Positions 19,647 through 25,222 of a stretch of 64,000 nt of DNA are shown here, piece after piece. The stretch is from Penaeicola halotolerans. GTDB taxonomy: Bacteria; Bacteroidota; Bacteroidia; Cytophagales; Cyclobacteriaceae. The position numbers were made by a program, and so were the translations under genes. Position 1 is the stretch's first letter, and each line of letters starts with the position of its first letter. The stretch is from NCBI RefSeq assembly GCF_016464625.1, contig NZ_JAEAGO010000003.1:1-64000 (forward strand), in the 5' to 3' direction. The notes beneath the pieces are model-generated. The model was not told the DNA's origin. It was given only the letters and a program-made list of their open reading frames with translations, and searched no databases.

Positions 19647-19730
19647 ATCGAGTAGACTGCCCCGCCAGTAGATACTGACGGGGAGAGCCTCTCACACCAC
19701 TGTACGTACGGGTCTCGTATACAGCGGTTC
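19647..19730 (-). mobile_element. Group II intron 3' remnant (domains V and VI)
   Basis: On the minus strand GAACCGCTGTATACG...CGTACGTACAGTGGTG (19730-19689) forms a domain V-like hairpin. It is followed by a strong domain VI-like hairpin, CCCCGTCAGTA / TACTGGCGGGG, and the end CAGTCTACTCGAT typical of group II introns. The intron end would fall at 19647. No reverse transcriptase or maturase frame and no domains I-IV are present, so this is a dead fragment. It is antisense to all genes around it. Confidence 0.72.
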
Positions 19731-19762
19731 ATTGAATTGTAGGTTGCGTTTTGAAATGCTCC

Positions 19763-19801
19763 GAAATCCGCCACTGCGCCAAGCTCCAAAAGTTATATGT
19801 G
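19763..19801 (+). other. Right half of an attC-like site; start of cassette 1
   Basis: TCCGCCACTGCGCCAAGC followed by TCCAAAA and the core GTTATATGTG (19792-19801). It lies 20 bases before the ATG of the DUF6624 gene. The core is complementary to CACACACAAC after that gene at 8 of 10 positions. Confidence 0.5.
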
Positions 19802-20427
19802 ATATATATAAACTAAAACAATGAAAAAGAAGAAAGTATTCCTCACCATTTTTATATCTCTATTATTGATAGTATCAGTATTTTTATTTATCAACAGAGA
19901 TAATTTTGTTTATGTTGGTTCTGTGGACTACGTTGAAGTTGACTGCAATAAGAAAAGCCAAATACTTAGTGAAGTCTATATAAGTGACCAAAAAATAAGA
20001 CGAGAGAACAACCTAATTAAGTATGCAAAAGAAGACCATAGAAATCAAGAATTGATCATAAGTATACTTGAAAAATGTGGAATGCCGACCTTAAATGAAG
20101 TAAATCAACAGCAAATGAATGCCATCTGGCTGGGATTACAACATACTGAATATAAATATAGAATAAAGTATTTTCCTCTCATTGAAAAAGCTGTCAAAAA
20201 TGGCGACTTAAGCAAAGAACAATACGCTTTAATGAAAGATAGAATTCTAATGGATGAGGGTAAACCTCAAATTTTTGGAAGCCAAATGAAGAATGGTAAA
20301 TTGTATGATTTAGAAGCGCCAGAAACTGTCAATGAAAGAAGACAGGAAATGGGATTAGAACCGATAGAAGATTATCTAAAAAGATATGACATAACATTTA
20401 ACCCTAACTAGAAATACCACACACAAC
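19792..20427 (+). mobile_element. Cassette-like unit 1 (DUF6624 gene)
   Basis: Bounded by GTTATATGTG at the left and CACACACAAC at the right. The reverse complement of the right end, GTTGTGTGTG, differs by two G/A transitions. It contains one promoterless gene with the stop 15 bases before the right core, as in integron cassettes. Confidence 0.55.
19821..20411 (+). CDS. DUF6624 domain protein with N-terminal membrane segment
   Basis: The 196-residue protein has one membrane segment (about 6-24) and then a domain matching the DUF6624 layout. Recognisable are an IISILEKCGMPTLNEV segment, AIWLGLQHTEY, YALMKDRILMDEGKPQIFGSQ, and NERRQEMGLEPIEDYL. The domain is found mostly in Bacteroidota and has no known function. 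The region is A+T-rich. It is the sole gene of cassette-like unit 1 and has no obvious promoter of its own, so it may depend on read-through. Confidence 0.75.
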   Translation: MKKKKVFLTIFISLLLIVSVFLFINRDNFVYVGSVDYVEVDCNKKSQILSEVYISDQKIRRENNLIKYAKEDHRNQELIISILEKCGMPTLNEVNQQQMNAIWLGLQHTEYKYRIKYFPLIEKAVKNGDLSKEQYALMKDRILMDEGKPQIFGSQMKNGKLYDLEAPETVNERRQEMGLEPIEDYLKRYDITFNPN

Positions 20428-20485
20428 AGCGCCTACCCAAAAGTGGCGGTTCAATGGTTCAATCAAGCAAGTGGAAAGGGTACCC
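20418..20485 (+). other. Left arm of an attC-like site, truncated by a REP
   Basis: CACACACAAC then AGCGCCTACCC, AAAAGTGGCGGTTCA. The same arm (AACAGCRCCTACCC, AAAAGTGGCGGTTCA) recurs after the RhuM-Fic gene at 22909. The expected right arm is missing because REP copy 2 starts at 20486. Confidence 0.55.
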
Positions 20486-20535
20486 ACTAGTCCTCGTTTG
20501 CAACGAGGATTTTCGAGACTGGCATTTTTAATGCC
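20486..20535 (+). repeat. REP-like double hairpin, copy 2
   Basis: TCCTCGTTTGCAACGAGGA (20491-20509) and GGCATTTTTAATGCC (20521-20535), joined by TTTTCGAGACT and preceded by ACTAG. The first hairpin is identical to copy 1. It sits between an attC-like left arm and recombinase remnant 2. Confidence 0.8.
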
Positions 20536-20568
20536 TATACCCTGCTCACTAAAATATCGTTCCCACTA

Positions 20569-20700
20569 GGTAGTAATGATCTTATATGCACTCAGCAGCT
20601 TTTAGGACACAATAGCAGTAAAACTACTGAGATATACACACACGTAAGTCAAAAATCCATTCAACAAGTGATAAGTCAATTAGAAGATTTAGACTTGTAG
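20569..20700 (+). pseudogene. Tyrosine recombinase, C-terminal remnant 2
   Basis: Only 43 codons and a stop remain: [20 protein letters not shown] followed by EIYTHVSQKS and the end LEDLDL. It shares [17 protein letters not shown] with remnant 1, including the Tyr nucleophile, but is a different copy. Upstream coding sequence is lost at the REP. Downstream it has the same attI-like segment as remnant 1. Confidence 0.85.
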
Positions 20701-20777
20701 AGAGAAAAAACCAGACTTATTTGTTATAATTGGTAGTTAAAGTCTGGTTTTTCCAGACATATATTCAAGTTGTGCCT
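20701..20777 (+). other. attI-like segment 2, terminator-like hairpin then GTT core
   Basis: AACCAGACTT (20709-20718) pairs with AAGTCTGGTT (20739-20748) and a T run follows, so it can terminate transcription. Then come TATATTCAA and GTTGTGCCT (20769-20777). The block aligns along its length with the one after recombinase remnant 1. Confidence 0.65.
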
Positions 20778-21270
20778 AATTTGAAAATGAAGATATTCCC
20801 GACAAAAGAAATTAGCTTCCGACTTATCGACAGTCACGATGAGACTTTGGACAGACTGAAAAGAAGAACAGAACCCTCTGAAAATGTGACTTCTCAATAC
20901 ACCGACAAATCATTCCGTGGAAAAATAAATGGGACAAGATTTAAAATCATATCCTCAGCTATCGGACGTGGTGCTTTCTGCGTACTGACAGGTGAAATTG
21001 GTTCTGACCAGGGAAACGTAAGAGTTGAAATTCATAATGTATTTAAAGTGCTATTGAGCATTATTCTTTTATTTCCAGTAATCGGACTAATAATCGCTCT
21101 GATAAATGGGACAGAAGATTTTTCACCGATATTTATTGTCGTTGTGATCCTACAGATTTTATTCATTAGACTTCTGTTCATTGGACTTGCATTTCGATTT
21201 CTATCAAAGTCAAGTCTCAATAGATTTCGAGATGTATTGGACATTGAATGGAAAAAAAACTAGGCACAAC
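20769..21270 (+). mobile_element. Cassette-like unit 2
   Basis: Starts GTTGTGCCT (20769-20777) and ends AGGCACAAC (21262-21270), exact reverse complements over 9 bases. The single gene inside starts 10 bases after the left core, and its stop codon TAG overlaps the right core. This is the classical integron-cassette relation between the cassette start and its own attC. Confidence 0.7.
20787..21263 (+). CDS. Hypothetical membrane protein (158 aa) in cassette 2
   Basis: No family recognised. The N-terminal 85 residues are soluble, with a repeated K/R-rich pattern and a segment FRGKINGTRFKIISS. Two membrane segments follow at about 87-106 and 114-136, then a charged C-terminus. The ATG at 20787 is chosen because it follows the cassette core by 10 bases; the longer open frame would begin inside the attI-like hairpin. 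As sole cassette gene without a promoter it may need read-through. Coding status is supported by the cassette boundaries and the clean frame. Confidence 0.65.
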   Translation: MKIFPTKEISFRLIDSHDETLDRLKRRTEPSENVTSQYTDKSFRGKINGTRFKIISSAIGRGAFCVLTGEIGSDQGNVRVEIHNVFKVLLSIILLFPVIGLIIALINGTEDFSPIFIVVVILQILFIRLLFIGLAFRFLSKSSLNRFRDVLDIEWKKN

Positions 21271-21395
21271 ACAGCATATAGCTTATGGCGGGTGAACGGC
21301 TGCCAGCAAGGTTTTCGCTTCGTAGCCAACTTAGGTTTCGGTGGACAGGAAAGTGCTTCGAAACCGCTACAAGCCATATGCAAACCGTTATAATA
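21262..21395 (+). other. Complete attC-like imperfect palindrome
   Basis: Left arm: AGGCACAAC, then GCATATAGCTT (21274-21284) and GGCGG. Right arm: CCGC, then AAGCCATATGC (21371-21381) and ACCGTTATAATA. The 11-base arms pair with a single mismatch, and AAC at the left faces GTT at the right. The interior of about 85 bases has a further partial inverted block around GGTTTTCG/CGAAACC. Size and design fit a long attC. Confidence 0.65.
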
Positions 21396-21420
21396 ATTTT
21401 AATCTTTTGTTCATTTTATT

Positions 21421-21464
21421 AAGTTCTACATTGGCTACGTTTCATACACCCAACCGTTATGGGC
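21421..21464 (+). other. Right half of another attC-like site; start of cassette 3
   Basis: Ends ..ACACCCAACCGTTATGGGC with core GTTATGGGC at 21456-21464. The 60 bases between the previous core (21387) and this half site hold no gene and look like a deleted cassette. Confidence 0.5.
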
Positions 21465-21535
21465 AATTATGCAATTCCAGAGCATAACTAATTCAGGATT
21501 AAGTCGTAAATTAAGATTTGGAATAAATAGAAAAT

Positions 21536-21832
21536 ATGATAATTGAAGCAGGACAGTTACCTGACATCAATCAATTGCTTTTAACTTTGCAACGTCAATT
21601 CTCCAATTACAAAGTTTATACATTTGGCTCTAAGCCTCATAAAAGTATAATTGTTCAAAAATCTGGCATAATTGGTGCCCAAATAACCCTTCGTAATAAC
21701 GAAATAATGGTTGATGCATGTAGCCCAAACATATTTGTGTCAGGCATATTAGGTGCATTAAGTGCTATTTTCCCACCCTATATTAATTTCGAAATAAAGA
21801 TTACAGATTTCTTGAAAAGTAAGTACAATTGA
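21536..21832 (+). CDS. Hypothetical small protein (98 aa) upstream of the RhuM-Fic gene
   Basis: No family recognised. The protein is mixed alpha/beta with an N-terminal helix (about 9-23), several short beta-prone segments, and a hydrophobic stretch near residues 65-82 (NIFVSGILGALSAIFPPY). It starts 72 bases after the cassette core and ends 90 bases before the RhuM-Fic start. Its place before a toxin-like gene invites an antitoxin reading, but no antitoxin domain is visible. Confidence 0.6.
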   Translation: MIIEAGQLPDINQLLLTLQRQFSNYKVYTFGSKPHKSIIVQKSGIIGAQITLRNNEIMVDACSPNIFVSGILGALSAIFPPYINFEIKITDFLKSKYN

Positions 21833-21922
21833 TAATTTTTTCCAGCTGTCGAGAAGACAAGAAGTTTATTTAATCAAAGATCTCAAAAACTCAACGCAAT
21901 GAAATTAGGTCAGATATAGCTC

Positions 21923-22891
21923 ATGAAGCAAACAGGTGAAATAGTGATTTATCAGTCAGGTCAAGACGCACCTACTATTTACGTGCTTCTTGAAAATAAC
22001 ACCCTTTGGTTAGATCAATATCAGATTTCTGAATTGTTTGGCACTGACAGGACATCAATCGTTAGGCATATCCGAAATATTTACAAAACCTCTGAATTGG
22101 ATGAAAAGGCAACTTGTGCAAAAATTACACAAGTTCAACAAGAGGGAGAAAGAACGGTAAAGAGACAGGTAAAAATCTACAATTTGGATCTGATTATTTC
22201 TGTAGGTTATCGAGTCAACTCCAAAAAGGGTACATTCTTTAGAATTTGGGCTAACAAGACCATTAAAGATCATCTGGTAAAAGGCTATACGTTTAACGAA
22301 AAGAGGTTACTCGAACTTCAAAAAACAATAAAACTTGTTAATAGAACAATACAAAGTCTTGGTTCAGACGATCAGACTAAAGGTATATTTGAAGTTTTAG
22401 CTGAATTTTCGACTGCTTTGGATATTCTGGATGATTATGACCATCAAAGATTAAGTTTATCCGATACCCCAATCCAAGCAACTTTTAGAATAACCTACGA
22501 GGAAGCAAAACATGCTGTGGATGAATTAAAGAAAAGATTCGGTGGGTCAAGTCTTTTTGGAAATGAAAAAGACCAATCCTTTAAGAGTTCAATTTCAGCT
22601 ATCGATCAAACATTCGATGGCAAAGAATTGTATCGAAGTTTAGAAGAAAAAGCTGCTCATCTTTTATATTTTGTTGTGAAAAATCATTCATTTTCAGATG
22701 GAAACAAAAGAATTGCAGCCTGGCTATTTATTTGGTATTTGGAAAAGAACAAAAGTTTGTATTATCCAGATGGTACTAAAAGAATCAGTGAAAGCGCATT
22801 GGTTGCTTTGACTTTGTTAATTGCTGAAAGTAAGCCTGAAGAAAAGGAAATGATGATCAATGTAGTCGTAAATCTTATAAACCGAACATAG
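21923..22891 (+). CDS. RhuM-Fic/DOC fusion protein
   Basis: The 322-residue protein joins an N-terminal RhuM-type domain (about 1-125, with LWLDQYQISELFGTDRTSIV and an RVNSKKGTFFRIWA segment) to a C-terminal Fic/Doc domain. The Fic motif is HSFSDGNKR (255-263). Fic proteins transfer AMP or phosphate to target proteins, and Doc-type ones act as toxins phosphorylating EF-Tu. The sequence is closest to the Doc-like DGNKR variant. No inhibitory helix motif ((S/T)xxxE(G/N)) is obvious. RhuM-Fic proteins are common in accessory regions. This one is inside cassette-like unit 3. Confidence 0.82.
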   Translation: MKQTGEIVIYQSGQDAPTIYVLLENNTLWLDQYQISELFGTDRTSIVRHIRNIYKTSELDEKATCAKITQVQQEGERTVKRQVKIYNLDLIISVGYRVNSKKGTFFRIWANKTIKDHLVKGYTFNEKRLLELQKTIKLVNRTIQSLGSDDQTKGIFEVLAEFSTALDILDDYDHQRLSLSDTPIQATFRITYEEAKHAVDELKKRFGGSSLFGNEKDQSFKSSISAIDQTFDGKELYRSLEEKAAHLLYFVVKNHSFSDGNKRIAAWLFIWYLEKNKSLYYPDGTKRISESALVALTLLIAESKPEEKEMMINVVVNLINRT

Positions 22892-22902
22892 AAAGAAGAA
22901 AA

Positions 22903-23023
22903 GCCCATAACAGCACCTACCCAAAAGTGGCGGTTCAGTAGTAAAATCAAGCTTTGTGCTTCTATCAAAGTTTATACTCGGCTGATCCCGCATGTGCGGG
23001 ACTTCAAAATACGCTTCTTCCCA
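22903..23023 (+). other. Left arm of an attC-like site and degenerate spacer
   Basis: GCCCATAAC, then AGCACCTACCC and AAAAGTGGCGGTTCA, almost the same as the arm at 20418. The right arm is lost before REP copy 3. The spacer includes the hairpin CCCGCATGTGCGGG (22987-23000). Confidence 0.5.
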
Positions 23024-23073
23024 ACTAGCCCCCATTCACAACCAGTATTTTTGAGACTGGCATTTATAATGCC
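23024..23073 (+). repeat. REP-like double hairpin, copy 3 (first hairpin degraded)
   Basis: ACTAG is followed by a decayed first hairpin, then TTTTTGAGACT and an intact second hairpin GGCATTTATAATGCC (23059-23073). Just before it CTTCTTCCCAACTAG is the reverse complement of CTAGTTGGGAAGAAG at 15588-15602. Confidence 0.65.
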
Positions 23074-23328
23074 TGTAACCTACCCACCAACATATCCCCT
23101 CTATTCAAACCCTCTCAATACCAAAAAAATACACACAGCTTTTTGAATATCTTATTGGAATAGCCTATTTTTATAAGGGTTAAATCAAATATCTACTGAG
23201 AAGGACATCTTACAGATAGAAAACCAATTAAATTTTTGTATTTACCAAAAAGTCGAGAGCATGAAGAACACCTGTTTCCTTGATGAACTTTTACTGGACA
23301 ACTAGATAAATCGCTAAACATAAGCTGT

Positions 23329-24162
23329 ATGATGAAAAAACTACTCATTTTTTTAATTCCTGTGTTGGTCCTCTCCTCTTGCTGGACAGGCAAACACACG
23401 ATCATCGTCTATAGAAGCCCTAAAAATATTGATCAAGCTGAATTTGTAAACAACGAAGAGCAATCAGCACTGGCCTACACCGCCTTGAATGATGAAGATA
23501 GTGAAAACCGAAAGCAAGCGGTAAGAGAATTGAATTCTCAATCTACCCTGTCGCATGTAGCCCTTAATGACGCGGATAGTGAAGTGAGGAAATTAGCCTT
23601 GAGCAAATTGATAAGCCAGTCAGCCATATCTTATATGGCTTTAAATGACAAAGACGTTGAAATCAGAAAGATAGCCTTGAGCAGAGCGATGTCTCAGTCT
23701 ACGATTTCATCAGCTGCACTCAATGACCCTGACAGTGAAGTCAGGATGTTGGCCTTAAGTAAAGTAGCCAGCCAATCAACTTTATCTTCAGCGGCTTTAA
23801 ATGATAAAGACGTTGAAATCAGAAAGCTAGCCTTAAGCAGAGTCGCTTCTCAATCTACCCTTTCCTCAATAGCGCTGAATGACAAAGATAGAGACATGAG
23901 AGCATTAGCCTTCGGTAGAGTTAGTAGCCAATCAACCATCGCTACTGTAGCCCTAAATGATCAGGACGTAGAACTTAGAAAACTCGCTGTAAGAAGATTA
24001 GCATCTCAATCGGCACTTGCCTCAGTTGCACTTAATGATCCTGACAGTGAAGTGAGGAAATTAGCTGTCAGCAAATTAAATAGCACTTCAACACTCTATC
24101 AGATAGCCTTAAATGATGAGGATAGTGAGATTCGAAAATTAGCAGCAAAACGATTAGAATAA
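23329..24162 (+). CDS. HEAT-repeat lipoprotein
   Basis: The 277-residue protein has a lipoprotein signal (lipobox VLSSC, near residue 18) and then nine near-identical 26-residue units of the pattern SQSTLSxxALNDxDxEIRKLAL (SRLA). These form a short HEAT/armadillo-like solenoid with the conserved ALNDxDxEVR turn. Such solenoids are usually protein-binding scaffolds. Lipid anchoring suggests an inner- or outer-membrane-attached periplasmic protein. No partner can be named. The low divergence between units suggests recent expansion by internal duplication. Its stop overlaps the start of a 38-residue membrane protein. Confidence 0.82.
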   Translation: MMKKLLIFLIPVLVLSSCWTGKHTIIVYRSPKNIDQAEFVNNEEQSALAYTALNDEDSENRKQAVRELNSQSTLSHVALNDADSEVRKLALSKLISQSAISYMALNDKDVEIRKIALSRAMSQSTISSAALNDPDSEVRMLALSKVASQSTLSSAALNDKDVEIRKLALSRVASQSTLSSIALNDKDRDMRALAFGRVSSQSTIATVALNDQDVELRKLAVRRLASQSALASVALNDPDSEVRKLAVSKLNSTSTLYQIALNDEDSEIRKLAAKRLE

Positions 24163-24278
24163 TGGAATTTGTAATAGTTGGACTAGTGGCGATTTTTAAA
24201 GTTTCCGTTTTAGCGGTCATTGTCTACCTCATTTGGAGACTAGGATTTAAACAAGGTAAAAAATCGATACAGAAATAA
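24162..24278 (+). CDS. Small single-span membrane protein (38 aa)
   Basis: The ATG shares one base with the stop of the HEAT-repeat gene (TAATG), a classical translational-coupling junction. The peptide has one membrane segment (about 3-26, with VAIFKVSVLAVIVYLIW) and a basic tail, QGKKSIQK. Too short for automatic ORF lists. It could be a small partner of the solenoid lipoprotein; the coupling is the only evidence. Confidence 0.55.
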   Translation: MEFVIVGLVAIFKVSVLAVIVYLIWRLGFKQGKKSIQK

Positions 24279-24307
24279 TCGCAAAGACACCTAATAGGGC
24301 GTCTTAA

Positions 24308-24352
24308 ACTAGTCCTCGCTTCCAAAGAGGATTTTTGAGACTGGCATTTCCC
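24308..24352 (+). repeat. REP-like element, copy 4 (second hairpin degraded)
   Basis: ACTAG, then TCCTCGCTTCCAAAGAGGA (a mutated first hairpin), TTTTTGAGACT and GGCATTTCCCAATAG, in which the second hairpin has decayed. Same strand as copies 1-3. Confidence 0.7.
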
Positions 24353-24527
24353 AATAGCTTGGACATATCCCCATTTCATAGCCTCCTGCTTTAGCTGTAA
24401 GTATTTCAGATCATAGAGTAGAGACCATTAGGCTTTAGCCAAATTATTTATTCGACCCGCTTCGAGGTCATGAATCATCTTTTAAAATACGTATGTCCGT
24501 TTTATCACCCTCCCTTCAGGAGGCAAG

Positions 24528-24581
24528 CGGGGTACGTCATCCTCCCTTTAAGAGATAAATGCGAGGGCTTGACCCGAAGCA
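24528..24581 (-). repeat. Dispersed intergenic repeat, inverted partner of 15652-15733
   Basis: Plus strand reads CGGGGTACGTCATCCTCCCT...GCGAGGGCTTGACCCGAAGCA. Its reverse complement matches both blocks of the copy near 15.7 kb. Confidence 0.75.
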
Positions 24582-24899
24582 ATCTAGATACCTACTGATT
24601 GCACTGGATAGCTTCGCTTGTGGCTCGCCCTTGCCGGCCACTTTTGGTAGGATGACTGTAAACTGACAGGGTAATATACCGTCAGCTGGCCGCACCCATA
24701 ACTCATCACTCATAACCCATAACTTATACCCCACTCATAACTCACCTTTAGCTCCTCAATCTTCGCCAAATATTATTTTGTAAAACTGACAAAAACAAAC
24801 AATCGATTTTTCGCAATCCTCGAAATTCCCCGTTTTTTTAACTTTCAAATATTAGACAAAACCAAGAATCCATAATACTATTTAGCAAGATAAGGGGTA

Positions 24900-24955
24900 G
24901 ATACTTGGGGGATGGTTGGGGGGATACTTGGGAGATACTTGGGAGATACTTGGTA
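24900..24955 (+). repeat. Short tandem array, GATACTTGGGA units
   Basis: Three to four copies of an 11-12 base unit (GATACTTGGGA), the first ones degenerate (GATACTTGGGG, GATGGTTGGGG). Confidence 0.75.
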
Positions 24956-24983
24956 CATAGTTGGGCATTAAGGGTCTGACCAT

Positions 24984-25116
24984 GCGAATAAACCGCATAA
25001 AACGCATAAAGCGCATAAAGTGTCAAAATGCGCATAAAACGCATAAAGCGCAAAAACCGCATATTCCGCATAAAACGCAAAAAGTGTATAAATGCGCAAA
25101 AAGCGCATAAAACGCA
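24984..25116 (+). repeat. Short tandem array, CGCATAAAA-type 9-mers
   Basis: About 13 imperfect 9-base units (CGCATAAAA, CGCATAAAG, CGCAAAAAC) with two longer interruptions containing AGTGTMAAATG. It lies downstream of the convergent glycosyltransferase. The 24279-25222 interval otherwise holds only repeat copies and no supported gene. Confidence 0.75.
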
Positions 25117-25222
25117 CGTTCAGTTGGAGGATTGCGTCTCATTGCCCATCTTGCTTCCATACTCGGCCGACTGACCGTTCTTTGACATGACAGATCACTA
25201 CAATAGCCTCTGAATACTGATG

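Larger units (their letters stand above)
21456..22911 (+). mobile_element. Cassette-like unit 3 (98-aa ORF and RhuM-Fic gene)
   Basis: Begins GTTATGGGC (21456-21464) and ends GCCCATAAC (22903-22911), exact reverse complements over 9 bases. Two same-strand genes lie inside, the last stop being 11 bases before the right core. Confidence 0.7.

Noticed and set aside
19590-19655. Short plus-strand frame ATGAACAGCAAG... running into the intron end
   Set aside because: It could be the start of a gene interrupted by the intron remnant, but at 21 codons with its stop inside the intron it cannot be supported. It also makes the core-like GTTAGACC at 19604 less certain as a cassette boundary.
19583-19789. 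68-aa minus-strand frame
   Set aside because: It reads through the group II intron domain V/VI hairpins. Such frames are a common artefact of this intron end.
16677-20700. Active integrase or prophage
   Set aside because: Both recombinases are C-terminal fragments, and no phage structural, replication or lysis genes are present.
23272-23316. 14-codon frame ATGAAGAACACC... before the HEAT-repeat gene as a leader peptide
   Set aside because: No run of regulatory codons and no attenuator hairpin follows it; too short to support.
24838-25080. 80-aa minus-strand frame of Met-Arg-Phe repeats
   Set aside because: It is the translation of the 9-mer tandem array and has no other support.
24984-25116. 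CRISPR-like array of short repeats
   Set aside because: Units are about 9 bases with no spacers of regular length and no cas genes nearby. It is a simple tandem array.
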